Origin: Perca fluviatilis
Taxonomy: Eukaryota; Chordata; Actinopteri; Perciformes; Percidae
Direction of reading: 5' to 3'
Assembly (NCBI RefSeq): GCF_010015445.1
Contig: NC_053119.1
Coordinates: 26,700,383 to 26,764,382, forward strand
Length of the DNA stretch: 64,000 bases
Every line of letters begins with the position of its first letter. Within the stretch, counting starts at the first letter, position 1. A model generated the notes under the pieces. It was not told the DNA's origin, ran no database searches, and saw nothing but the letters and a program-made list of their open reading frames with translations. The position numbers and the translations under genes were made by a program. This document shows, piece after piece, positions 34,327 through 46,149 of this stretch.

Positions 34327-35163
34327 GTTTTGAAGGCATATCAGCATACCCAGACGTGACCTTTATTAGAGATTTTAGAGACTTTAGTAACAACAATTAG
34401 AGACTCTTATTCTTGTTACTGCATTTTCCACCATTAAACTGGTGACCCTGTAATCCTCCAGCAGCCTCGTGTTGACGGTGTTGTCTTGAATACCTGCACA
34501 GTCCCTTGTTGTGGTCACATGTACTCAAAAGAGACAGTGTGTAAACACACGCAGATGCAGGCTTTTAGTTCATGAGAGAGCCAGTGTCACAGAGTAAAGG
34601 GCATGGGATGCTGTGATGATGTCATTGTTTGTGGTTTAAACAAACAACTCATGTCTCTCATTGTATGAAACGAAGAGCCAGCTTTATATCAGTCTACCCG
34701 AGGCTCTGGCCACAGGTGACGTTATGCAGGGAGTTAATGAATAACCTGGATGCTATTACATCTGCGTTGGTTGCCCTCCAGTTGCTCTCTTTGTGGTTGC
34801 CTCTCTCCCTGATTTCTGATATGGCATTATTGTGCCATCATCATGCTTAGCTCATGGTTTAGTATGAAGCGCCTTTAAATACGTCTGCACGGTTTGTCCA
34901 TTTTATTTAGATAAAGCTTCTTCCCCAACTTTGTTTTATTGACCTATTACAAAGAAGCTTTTTTTCATTATCAGTCTTTTATTATCAGCTGTAAAGTGAG
35001 TAACCATAGAGTCTGTTGATGATTTCTGTGACATTATTCTATAAAAAAAAAGAAGTATCGCACCTGTTTTGCACGGCAGGTTAGACATGAGAATGGCAAG
35101 GTTGTGCTTACTTCATACGTCTGCTGGGGTTAGTGTTGACAGACCTGTAAGCTCTGTATAAAT

Positions 35164-35530
35164 TAGGGCTGGGCAATATATCGATATTATATCGATATCG
35201 TGATATGGGACTAGATCTCGTCTTAGATTTTGGATATTGTAATATCGTGATATGACATAAGTGTCGTCTTTTCCTGGTTTTAAAGGCTGCATTACAGTAA
35301 AGTGATGTACTTTTTTACTTACCAGACTGTTATAGCTGTTCTATTATTTGCCTTTTCTCCACTTTGACATTATGTCCACATTACTGATGATTATTTATCT
35401 AAAATCTAAGTTTGAACATATTTTGTTAAATCAACAATTGTCAACCCTAGAATATCGCTGCAATATCGATATTGAGGTATTTGGGCAAGAATATCGTGAT
35501 ATCTGATTTTCTCCATATCGCCCAGCCCTA
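35164..35530. mobile_element. hAT MITE (TAGGGCTGGGC ends)
   Basis: It starts TAGGGCTGGGCAATAT and ends ATATCGCCCAGCCCTA. It is flanked by a perfect 8-bp duplication GTATAAAT (35156-35163 and 35531-35538). The 367 bp body is full of ATATCG words and has no coding capacity. The ends and duplication length place it in the hAT group. Confidence 0.9.
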
Positions 35531-35766
35531 GTATAAATGTAGGTTGCGATCCATGTACTTACCATTCAGGGTTCTGTGGTAAATTCAGATTCCCCAACAA
35601 CATAAAAAAAAAAAACCTTCAAAAGTTTTTGGAAAAGATGTTGTTTTTCAACCAGATCAGGGCAGATGTAGAACAGATATAGAACAAAAGTCACGCTAAA
35701 TGTGCTGTCTCAGACTAGAATGGGTCAGACAGAACCCGCAGAGAACAAATCTCTTGTTAACTTTAA

Positions 35767-36295
35767 AGGTCCCATCATGGCATGAAAATTTCACTTTATG
35801 AGGATTTTTTAACATTAATATGAGTTCCCCCAGCCTGCCTATGGTCCTCCAGTGACTAAAAATGGCGATAGGTGTAAACCGAGCCCTGGGTATCCTGCTC
35901 TGCCTTTGAGAAAATGAAAGCTCAGATGGGCCGATCTGGAATCTTCTCCTTATGAGGTCATAAGGAGCAAGGTTACCTCCCCTTTCTCTGCTTTGCCCGC
36001 CCAGAGAATTTGGCCCACCCATGAGAGAGAGAGACATCATGGCTTTAAAACGAGCAAAGTGGCAGTTGGTCAAGGCCACACCCCCACCCTACACCTTGCC
36101 CCCCACCCCTCTCTCCTCATCAATAGCTACAGACACAGAAATGGCACATACTAAGGAAAGCTCATTGTGGGACTGGCTCTAGTGGCTGTAATTCTGCACC
36201 AAGGCTGAATTTCGGGAAAGAGACTTCAGATACAGTATTAGGGGACCACTAAGGCCTATATAAAAGCATCCAAAGAGCACCATGTCATGGGGCCT
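35767..36295. mobile_element. TTAA-flanked MITE, piggyBac-type
   Basis: The left end AGGTCCCATCATGGCATG and the inverted right end AGGCCCCATGACATGGTG are imperfect terminal repeats. TTAA abuts both sides (35763-35766 and 36296-36299). The size (529 bp), the absence of coding capacity and the TTAA target fit a non-autonomous piggyBac-like element. Confidence 0.75.
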
Positions 36296-37184
36296 TTAAT
36301 AGTAATACAGCTAAAGTTGTGAGAATTTATTTTATAAGTGTATGTAGCATTGTCAGTTTTAGCTTTCTCACCTCTCGTATCCTGATCCTGCATCAGCATC
36401 AGTAGCATCCCATCACCATCACCCTCCCCGTGCCCCCTGCTCACTCCAACTGGGCTGTTTCTATGGCAACAACAAAATCTGCTCCGGGCCTGTACACGCT
36501 GTCTCTGTCTCTCTGCTTTCTCTCCTCTCGACTTGTTTTCCTCTGTTCAGCCAGAGCCTCACAGCAAGCTCCTGGCTGTTGCTTATTTTAGTGCGAGGAG
36601 CTTGTTTGTTGTTGCTCCTTATTGTTCTTGATGAGGGAAGAAAGATGGTTTTGCATAAGGGGTTGGGTTGAGGTTGTTGTGCTGAGTAAGCATACTGGGG
36701 TTTGTGTTCCCTCTCTGTACAATTAGTAGTCCTATTTCTCTCCCTTTCCATATTCTGATATGTTCCTGTCTGTCTTTCTCTCTGTTTCCTTGACTTTCTC
36801 CTGTTGTCTGCTCTCTTCATTCCCCACCTTGTCCACACAAACAGGGTCCGATGAGAGCGAGGTAACCGGTAGGATGATTGTCTCGCAGCGTAGAAAGATG
36901 CATAGCACCAGTCTCTCCCTCTGACTACCGCCACACATGTAAACCTGCACAACCCTCCCTTCCCCGTGCCCGTTCACTGCTCAAGAGCAAGAAAGAGAGG
37001 GATAGAGGAGGAAGGAGGGATTCAGAAAGGAAAAAGGGAGAGAGGCTGGGCGGGTGGTGGGAGAGAGCAGTCGCCATTAGACATATGCAGCGTCAGATGT
37101 TGTGCTTAGCTGCAGGGAAAGAGAGAGAAAGACCCAGACCCCTGGAAGCTGTTGTTGTTAGCTCCTCGGCTCAAGGGCTCGGCG

Positions 37185-37194
37185 CCATATAAGG
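37185..37194 (+). promoter_or_regulatory. CArG box (SRF site candidate)
   Basis: CCATATAAGG fits CC(A/T)6GG exactly. It lies in dusp8 intron 1, 2.6 kb before the coding start, next to a possible donor (ATAAG|GTATGA), so an alternative first exon ending here is conceivable. Confidence 0.4.
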
Positions 37195-38220
37195 TATGAT
37201 ATAACAGGTGATGGGGCAGGTCGTAATGTAGCATGCAAGGACTGTTTGTATTAGGGGAGCGTGGCGTTGCAGCAAGGCATAACATTTCTGCAGAATGGCT
37301 GCTGGGGTGCACATTGTGGGAAAGTGGGGACATGTCACTGTGTCAGTATGTGCTGTGTATCGCTGCAGGTCACAAAATTGTGCTTTGCTGAAAGTGTTCA
37401 TGCAGAAATCCGCATCCAGTCAACACTACGACACAGACAGACAGATTAGATCAGATTAACTGCATGTATTTGTCTGTGTTGCTTTGTTAAGATACAGCAT
37501 AAGCCGCATTATGTTTGTGCAGTCTTTATGACTGCCTTTACCGTACTATCCTATATTTTAGTTACCCCGGGACGTGTCAGTTATAACTTTGTTTGTGTCT
37601 GCACACCAATGCCTTTACTGTAGCTACTTTCCGATGCAGCAGCAGACTGGCTGTGTTTATAGTGCAGGCAGTTGCTACTGTCTATCTAGATGTTCTTCCA
37701 TGTTCTTGTGCTGCTGCTGCTGCTGCTCTTGCATCAGGCAAGTTGCCATGCAGCAACAGCATGTGTACATCTATGTTCAGATCCGCCAGCATTATTTTTG
37801 CGGATCAGTAGAGGAATGATGCACTGCCTTGGCTGTTATAAACGTCACTGCAACTCATGTCGTCACGTGATCTGCTCCACATCCTAAGGTTGGTGCAGTC
37901 GCCTGCAAGTTAGTTTGTGAGGGTTAGCGGTTTCTCTTTGTTTTCTGTCACTCAGCTTCTCCCTTTAAGTGGCTCCCTCTTTCTTTTCATGTATTTTCTC
38001 CCCCCGCTCCATCTTCCCAAATTGTCCCCTCCCTTTACCTTGAGCTGGCTGAGTTGCTAGGCAAGAGATATCCTCACTGAATAACATCTTTGCTACCTCG
38101 CCCCTCCTCTCTCCCTCCCCCTCTCTCCACGGCGGTGGTGTCAGAACAGAGTTGAAAAGTTTCAGAGCTGCCTGGACGTCTTCCCAAGACACCACCGATC
38201 AGAACACACAGTTTCTCCAT

Positions 38221-38223
<3 letters not shown>

Positions 38224-38266
<43 letters not shown>
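38224..38266. repeat. (CT)n microsatellite
   Basis: About 21 CT units in dusp8 intron 1. Confidence 0.9.
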
Positions 38267-38270
<4 letters not shown>

Positions 38271-39654
38271 TCTCTCAGTCTCTGTGTTCTTGCCCACCTT
38301 CTCACCACTGTTGTGTTCTTGTTCTGCTTCACATAGACAGTTCTCTTCTGTTATCTTATTAGCATGACATGACACAGTTCTATTTAGCTATTTTGCCATG
38401 TCGCCCCGTCATTTCCCCTCTTTAATTTATGAAGATGGCTTAGTGTTGCTGATGTAATTCATTCTAGTGTGATTCCTTTAATCATGGTAACGCTTTTGTG
38501 ATTTTCTACTCTATCTCCCTCCACTATCAGTTTCTACACCGATGTGTGTCGTACTCTCCCTTTTCAACCGATGTTTAAACCTTCATTTAGGCTTTGGGGT
38601 AAACAAGAGAAGGCCCATTCATTTTTTATGACACCATGTGCCTCTAGATGAATAAAACAACACGACTGCATTCACATTCTGACCTTCTTGCTTGTCGTGT
38701 GACGCCCGGTTGACCAAGGAAAAGGTCCTCTACCTGAACGTGGTTTTCATTTATATTTTCTCTCGTTTTTTTTGTGATGGTCACGTGTAGCCGAGCGCAT
38801 TTTTATCTCAAACACACATACAGCCATTGGTCTCTCAACCCTGATAAATGATTGCATGTATGTGCGTGTGTCTCAAGTTAAATGTACAAGCGCTTGTGGT
38901 GAACGTGAGCCGGGAGAATATCGGAGTGATTAGTAGTGATAGATAGGAGGAGGCAGTTCATCAAGTTTATGGCCAGCTCTCTGTAACACACACACACATA
39001 CACACACACACACTCACATTCACACACACACGCACACACATACACAGGATGTCACACAGGCCGTTTGCCTGTGTCCAGACCTGCTCTCTGAATTCCCCTG
39101 GCTTAATTTATCTCACGTCCTCAGTTTCCTGTTTCATGAGCTACCAAGAGACCTTCGATCAACAACAACCAACCCTCTCACACACACTTATGCCGACGCG
39201 CTCGCACACACATACACGTTTTATTGTTGTGCATGTCTATCTTAAGTCTTTGGCTTTGTACGTGGATCTCAGGTCCGATAAATCCCAGCGGATGATCCAG
39301 TTGGCTTTTAAGTCTTTAAATAACTTTTATATTCATGTTTAGCATCGTGGCTATTTTTAATATTCAACATGCTCAAAGTCTGCCAGGACAAGATATTACA
39401 AATGCATAAAAGTCCAATATGCACGTGAGTGTGGTTTGGAAAGGAATGAGTGGAGTGAAGCTCAGGACGAGAGGCGATCATGCCCTTGATGTCTGATGAT
39501 CAGCTGTCTCGTCAACAACAACAAACATCAGTTTGGCCGTTTTGAATGTCACTGCTGGCCACTAATAGCATTGAAACAAACCACTGAATGTCATGCTTTC
39601 TTACACAGTGGGATTCATTTTTTTTTTCTGCTCCCTTTGTCTCCCCTTTTTCAG

Positions 39655-39834
39655 GCACCATGGATCTCTCAGCGCCTGCTTCGGTGGTAGCCCTCCTCCA
39701 CTGACCTCACCTCCTCCTCCTCCCCATCTCTTCCTCCACCTTTCCCTCTCTCATCTAGCCCTCTTTCTCCACGCCCCATCCCTCACTACCCTCGTGTCTG
39801 TGACCCAGGGTGACCACTCTGCACCTCCTACATC
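39655..39834 (+). other. dusp8: dusp8 5' UTR part of exon 2, with upstream ORF
   Basis: The exon follows a very strong acceptor (TTTGTCTCCCCTTTTTCAG). Five bases in is an ATG in an ideal context (GCACCATGG) that opens a 14-residue upstream ORF (MDLSAPASVVALLH, 39660-39704), closed by TGA 130 bases before the real start. The rest is C/T-rich with no other ATG. Confidence 0.6.
39660..39704 (+). CDS. Upstream ORF in dusp8 leader
   Basis: 14 codons plus stop in a perfect Kozak context. If exon 2 begins at 39655, most scanning ribosomes should translate this first, which would lower dusp8 output and could make it responsive to stress. The peptide has no recognised motif. Function is inferred only. 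Confidence 0.4.
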   Translation: MDLSAPASVVALLH

Positions 39835-40071
39835 ATGGCAGGGGAGAAAGGGCCGACTAAGCGGAGCGCCATGGACATCAAGCGCCTGGCGAGCCTCATC
39901 CAGAGAGGAACAGGCCGTTTGCTGGTGATCGACAGCAGGACGTTTTCTGAGTACAATGCGTCGCACGTGCAAGGCGCGGTCAACGTCTGCTGCTCCAAGC
40001 TGGTGAAGAGGCGACTGCAGCAGGACAAGGTGTCTGTCACTGAGCTGCTGCAACCCAACGGCAAGGTGAAG
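39835..40071 (+). CDS. dusp8: dusp8 first coding exon: rhodanese-like MAPK-binding domain
   Basis: ATG in a good context (ATCATGG) opens 79 codons to the donor GTGAAG|GTGAGT, phase 0. MDIKRLASLIQRG, LLVIDSRTFSEYN, VNVCCSKLVKRRLQQDKV and TELLQP match the N-terminus of DUSP8 and, less well, DUSP16. This is the rhodanese/CH2 domain. The basic cluster KRR in SKLVKRRLQQ is the docking motif for JNK and p38. The start MAG... is as in mammalian DUSP8. Whether this is teleost dusp8a or dusp8b cannot be decided. Confidence 0.9.
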
Positions 40072-40329
40072 GTGAGTTAAAGCACAGCGGACCTCACAGT
40101 AGATGCTGTTTGTGTGGTGGGATGTGATGCCAGTGATTAGAGAGCCTTTCTGTGCTAGCCTTTCTAGCCTTTAGTGCCAGGCTAGATTAAAAGTGTCTGT
40201 GTGGCAAGCTTCCACTTCACTGATGAGGTCAAGACACTGGATCCCAACCATTTTAACAATCCGGCGCATCATCCTTGTGAATTTTCTTTACTTTTTGTTT
40301 TTTGCACAAATTTAACAGCCAACATATAG

Positions 40330-41030
40330 GGTCCTATTTTAACGATCTAAGTGCACGGCATGAAGCGCACGGCGCAGGTGCGTTTAGGGCGTGTCCAAAT
40401 CCCCTTTTCCGTGCACCGGACGCATGGTTCAAAAAGGTTGTACTTAGTGTCATTAAATAATTAATCATTAATTTAGAGGTGTGTTTTGGGCGTAACATGC
40501 AATAAACCAATCAGAGTGTCATCTCCCATTCCCTTTAAAAGCCAGGCGCGTTTGTACCTTGGTGCATTGCTATTATGATGGCAGATTTGCACCGTAAAAT
40601 ATTAATTTGTTATCTTTTGTATGTTTCTGTGCTGCTGCGCTTCCCTGTGTGTGTGTAACAAGCATAGTGTGCGCACTCTGTGCACGAATCTAGGCACATT
40701 TTACTAATCAGCTGTTAAAATAACAATTAAATGCTGCGCTACTGACTTTAGACCAGGTTTTTGTTGGTCAATGGCGCGATCACTTCCCGCTGCCTCAAGA
40801 TAGCAATACGCCCAGAATTCACCTGAACACACCTCCCTGTAAGACCAGCACGCCCATGGGCGCAAAGATGGGCGCAGGTGCATTTGCTATTTAAACGACG
40901 TGGGCGCTGGACGGGAAATTAACAACTGTGTCAGTCTTAAACTAGCAAAGACACTGGCGTCAGGCTTTGTGCTGCGCTGCGCTGCGCTGCGCTGCGCTGT
41001 GCTGCGCCGGGTGCAAGATAGGGCGCCCAC
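40330..41030. mobile_element. MITE-like element, TAGGGTCCTATTTTAACGATCT family, copy 1
   Basis: It opens GGGTCCTATTTTAACGATCT and closes GCAAGATAGGGCGCCC, a partial inverted match. The body has many GGCGCA/TGCGCC words and the segment GGGCGTAACATGCAATAAAC followed by CAATCAGAG. A shorter copy follows at 42226. Near its right end is a (GCTGC)n run (40971-41000). Confidence 0.65.
40971..41000. repeat. (GCTGC)n pentanucleotide repeat
   Basis: About six units with one GCTGT variant, inside the element above. Confidence 0.85.
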
Positions 41031-42225
41031 AGGGTTAACTAGTGAGCTTCAGAGTCTTTCTGCTAAGCTAACTGGCTGCTGGTTGTAACATAACCCATCC
41101 GAATGCAAATATGTGCATTTGCCAAAATGTTGTACTGTCTTCTTAAAGGTTCCTTGCTGTTTTGAACGTGTTTTGTGTGTTTAATAAATTCCCTCATCCA
41201 CAGACTCACACACACCTGGTTGAAAATCTGATTATTAGACTTAAAAAATGCACGTATACTAGTAGATTTTGGGGATTTACAAGATTTTCCTGTGACATAA
41301 AAACCTGGTAACTGCATGGCAAATGAGGGTTGGGAATTGAAATAGTGCGTTTACAGTACAGTGCATTGGGACAAGTCAGCATAATCTTGCTCGTTTCAGC
41401 AGAAGTGGCAGAATCAGCACGGGAATGCAAAACAGGAATACAGCAGGGACTGCTGTGACAAAATATCCTGTTAAGGAATTCTTCGTTTAAATGGACATAG
41501 AGACACACGAAAAATATTGGTCAACAATTCGGCCTGCTGAAGTGTCCTTGAGCAAGACACTGCCTCCCTAACATCTCTGTGGGGTTTTTTTTCAGAACAT
41601 TTCCAACAGCCTTACCCGCATACTACTGTGGTTCTACATTGGCGTCCTATGTGCGAGCCCAAGCCTGCATAACATCAGTGGGTGCTATATTTGGCGGGCA
41701 GGCGGGCGTACTGTAGGTTTGTTGCTTATCAGTGGCCCTGAAATCGGATCCTCCCGTTTTCCATGACTTCTCCTCCGAATATGACAGCCTTTTTTCCATG
41801 GCCTGTCCACCCGTGGCACGCTGACTCTCGTATTTTTAGTCGCTGTGTGAAACTAAAGGAACTCTGAGAGGGGAAACCTATGCAGGGAGGGGTGGGGAAT
41901 TTTGGGTATTTAAGTGTGTGCATACATCACCCATTAGTTTTACACGATTGGACAAATAAATCAACAAAGCTGTGGAGATGGCAGATAAGATTCCTCTTCC
42001 TGGCTGCACTCCCTCGCCCAATATTATTCATTTTGGTATTAATTCTACTTTTGAGTGACACATTGGGTTTGAATGGCAGCATAAAATGCTGTTACTTTTG
42101 TTTTTTGTTTTTTACTTCCTGGTTGCCAGGAGTCTGACCTGTAACGCAACTCAGTGGGTTGAACCTACTTATGAATGTGATTTATGACCTGCTCCCATTT
42201 TATGCCCTTTTAGATACCGTATCAG

Positions 42226-42520
42226 TCCTAGGGCCCTATTTTAACGATCTGAAACGCAAGTATTAAACGGCAAACGCAAGCAGCTTTGTGGGCGGATCTC
42301 GGGCGCTGTTGCTATTATATCGGCGGGATCAATGACTCTTGCGCCCGACGCAAATCTAAAATGGGTTGGTCTGAAGTAGCTACATTACTCATAGGTGTGG
42401 TTTGGGCGTAACGTGCAACAAACCAATCAGAGCGTTATCTCACATTCCCTTTAAAGGCAGGCACGCTTGTTCCATGGCGGATTGCTATTATAATGGCAGA
42501 TTTTTGCTGTTGTAGTGAAC
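42226..42520. mobile_element. MITE-like element, same family, copy 2 (truncated)
   Basis: It starts TAGGGCCCTATTTTAACGAT and shares GGGCGTAACGTGCAACAAAC, CAATCAGAGCGTTATCTC and CATTCCCTTTAAA with copy 1. Similarity fades after about 42510, so the right end is missing or changed. Confidence 0.65.
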
Positions 42521-44359
42521 AGTTTGTTCACTACAACTCTGTATTTCCATTTGGTGCACAGCTAGAGAACTTTAATCACCAAAAACACACCCTGTCCACC
42601 AAATGGCAAATAATTATACATTATTGCTTTGCCGCTCCTTGTTGGATTACAGTTCACACTTGAAGGTGACTGACCCCTTCCTTATAGTCCGATGGTAAAA
42701 AGGAGAACTGTGGATTATTGTTACTTTCTCAAGTCAAATGAGCCTCGGTTCAGCTAATGGCGTCTGTATAATTGGTCCATTGGCTGAGAGTCCCAATGCG
42801 CCTGCTGTTTCTCACCGACTCTCTGTTATACCAATTAGTTTTAATTCAGCTTTATTGCAAGGGCTTCTGGCAGTCAAACCCACATGCCTTTCTTCTCACT
42901 GAAAACTGGACAAGGCGCTTGTGTTACACCTCTTGTATTAGTGCATTCTGCCAGCCTATGTTACAAGTACCTGGATAAAAAAAAGACTGCTACGCCTGAA
43001 GGCCACAAGGGAGATCCTGCATCTCAGAATGTGCGACTCATCCTGACCAAAACATCCAGTTTTGCTCAGATAATGGTTTCATTTTGAGTGGTGATGATGG
43101 ATGACCTACTCTTGTAGTCTACGGATTTAGACAGAAGAAAGGGAGAAAAAAAAACAGCACTAGAAAAAAGTTATAGAGCTGTGAAGTGTTAGAGGTCTTT
43201 CTTGAGTGTGTTTCTATGCTGGGTCCATCTCTGCGTGGGGTCCTGTGGTTGGCAGGTCTCACACTGTGGCACCCCACAGAGCCATGCTTCCTTTCTGATT
43301 TCTCTCACTTTCCATCTCATGACAGCTCTGTCTGTCTGTTTCCCACAACCATAGCCTGCAGCTTTCCACCACCAAGCCATGCCTTCATCATTTATTCCTT
43401 CCTCTCTCTATCTCGTGTTGCCCCATGGCTGGTTTGTTATTATCCATTCCCCACCCCCAGTAAAGAGGATAAGGCTAGCGATTAATGCTAGGCTGGATAA
43501 AGCTGGAACTAGCCGTGTGAGAGAGGAGGGCCTGACGGACGCAGACTCTTTTGTTATTGGCTAAGCATGACATCATCCCTTTTGTGCGGCCATTGGCAGG
43601 CCGCGGGCTGGGCACGTGCAGACGGGCTGTGCGATGTTAAAGCAGGCTCCCAGCTAACCCCTTACGCACACACACACACCCACACACACACCATCCATTC
43701 TACCCCCCACATGGCTCTGAGCATCGCCAGGAGCCGCCTCAGCCAGCCAAGACAGCAAAGGACACCATTGTGGCTCTTTGTTAGGGAAGTGAATGCAGGA
43801 AGCGGGAGAGCAGCACTAAGGGTATTCATGGTTGGGCTGCTGCCTCCGCCTCCTCCCTGACTGCCTCCCGCCTCACATCCCATTGAGCACTAATAGCCTG
43901 CATCCCCCAAGGCGCTGCACTCACCCTCTTTCATAGAACGCTTCAGTTAACTGAGCTGAATGAACATCCATGACCAGCGTAGCAGCAATCAAAATGGTGT
44001 CCCCTTTCTTCTCCCTTTCACATGTCATCCTTTCACAACCTCTTTTATTAATGCTTTCTATTAATGTAGGTCAGAGAGAGCTGGATACAGTAGGTTAGGT
44101 GGTGGTGGACCTCTGCTGGGAGAGGGATGGCACAGGCTTAGTCGGGGAATGGGGCTTCCTCGTGCCTTTTGTGACAGGCTGGAGGGCAAGCGGCTGGTTT
44201 CTTGGCTTAAGTCTGGCTAATCCCTGCTGCTGTGACAGGGACAGCCGGCCAGGCCGGCCTGACAGATGGACCAGAGGTTTTCTCTTCCAGCAGCCAGCCT
44301 GGGGAAGCACACTTCCTCCGGTAAATGCTCAGATCAGAGCTGCTAGATGTGTCGACGTA

Positions 44360-44440
44360 GTTAGGTTACGGCATGAGGAGTGTGGATTGGTTAGGGTTAG
44401 GGTAAGAATAACAGGGTAAGCCAGTCAGAGGCAGAATAAG
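44360..44440 (-). repeat. Dispersed repeat with telomere-like core, inverted copy
   Basis: GATTGGTTAGGGTTAGGGTA with flanking CAGGGTAAGCCAGTCAGAGG is the reverse complement of the unit at 280-345. Confidence 0.6.
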
Positions 44441-44879
44441 GCAAAAATAAGGCGGGCCACGAGGCACATCCTGAGACGTCAACACGTTTAGCGGATCCAA
44501 TCTAGCATCTACCCCTTACTACTGTATGCATGCATGGAGGCCAGACCTCTGATGAATGGGACCCGGAGTAGTAGCAATAATATAGCAGGCCACTCATATA
44601 GAGACAGACGTTACTCTTCCAAGCTGTCACATGCAGGAATGAGGTAGAAATTTAGATTTTTTTCACAAGGATGTTTCAAGTCTTACTATGCCGTTTTTGT
44701 GGGAGAGGTCAAAAATACAGCCAAAAATGTGGCTGTGATTGGGTATTTGTCATCATTTTTGGTAATAACAAAAATAAATAAATAACAAGCTCTTCAAATG
44801 TTAACATTTGCTGCTGTCTCTGTTTTGTCAAATTGTAGAGTGAATACTTTCTATTTCTGTACTGCTGGTTGGTAGTTTA

Positions 44880-45050
44880 AACAAGCAATTTTACCTAAAC
44901 ATTAACTGAGGGAAGTTGGGATACGTGGCTTTACTGTATAGACTTAAAGATCAGTTGAAAAAAAACAACTATAGATTAAAGATTAATAGAAATTTAATAG
45001 ATAAAACAGATGAATAGACAATAAAGATAATTGTTAATTGCAGCCATACT
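44880..45050 (+). repeat. Worn copy of the ATCGATTAGTC repeat family
   Basis: It retains AAACAAGCAATTTTACC and the 3' end AAGATAATTGTTAATTGCAG, in the same order as the copies at 33840 and 56300. Confidence 0.4.
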
Positions 45051-46070
45051 GGTTGTATCATACCACTTATGTATTTAATTATTTGCACTATTGTTGTTAA
45101 GTCACAGACCTGTACGTGTAATTACTCTCCAGTATGTCTGTGATGTCTGTAAAGTGTTGTGATACCAAAATATTAGCCCAATTATTGTTGTTTGGTATAA
45201 TGGCCGTGTAGCAAAAAAGAGAGCCAGGCAATGGGTCTGTGATCTTGTCTGTGATCTTAATTGGCTGAGTCCCCTGCTGCCTAGCACAGGGGGAGACTGC
45301 ACGTGACCAACTAATGCATTCATGCAACGAAGGAGATCCCCATCAATTCCACTTATGACGCACCATATGTCGTGTTTATCTCCCTCGGAAGGCTGTAATG
45401 ATACATGATGGGTAATCTGTGGATCGTTTTGAAGAATCAAGGGTGAGAATTCCTGAGATTGTGTAAAAATGAACTTGCCTGTTAGTGTCAGACACAGGAA
45501 GACACTGTTAATGTCTTTGGAAAACACTACAGTTTTTTTAGTTTTTTTTTAAATGAATGACAAAACATGAGGGCTTCATGTGTCATCTGTCTTGACAGCA
45601 GCAGCAGAACTTAGTTGATGATTCAGTCATGGATTGTTTCCCAGATTACCCAGAGGGCAAAGTCAGGGAATTTTTTTGTTTCATTCACATTTTTCCTTTC
45701 GCCAAGTTCAAAGAAAGACGCTGTAGCCGGCGGTGGTTTTTCTACAGAGCCGGATATGTCATGTGTTTGCTTTTATGAGGTCATGGCATGAATCATTGTT
45801 TGCTTAAAGTACCTACTGTTTGACATAGACACTCACATACTGCATGTAGTGTCAGACACAACCCACTGCAACACAGAGAAGGAGTAACATTTATGTTAAA
45901 AATGGATTTTTAGTTCATGGATGTAAATGAAAGATGGAGGGAATGATTTTTAGATGATTTGCGGGTATGAAATGCGGCTTACATTGTATTCAAAGTGAGG
46001 AGGATGATGTGTTATAACCGGATCTACAGCATGCACGTGCTCTTTGTAGACAATAAGTGTGTGTGTGAGA

Positions 46071-46075
<5 letters not shown>

Positions 46076-46145
<70 letters not shown>
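46076..46145. repeat. (TG)n microsatellite
   Basis: About 35 TG units, followed by GCGTGCGTGCGTGCGC. Confidence 0.95.

Positions 46146-46149
<4 letters not shown>

Larger units (their letters stand above)
32749..35155. other. dusp8 intron 1, 5' part
   Basis: No coding exon seen. It includes the repeat copy at 33840-34140 and a two-copy tandem duplication at about 34213-34326 with the core ATCAGACTAGTTACCTAATA. Confidence 0.4.
36300..39654. other. dusp8 intron 1, 3' part
   Basis: No coding exon is supported; open frames here lack domains. It includes a purine-rich tract (about 36985-37055), a perfect CArG box at 37185-37194, an X-box-like GTTTCTATGGCAAC at 36457-36470 and a (CT)n tract at 38224-38266. 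The pyrimidine-rich end at 39618-39654 is the acceptor of exon 2. Confidence 0.45.

Noticed and set aside
36461..36952. 163-codon open frame on the minus strand in dusp8 intron 1
   Set aside because: Biased composition, no domain, and no splice or promoter evidence.
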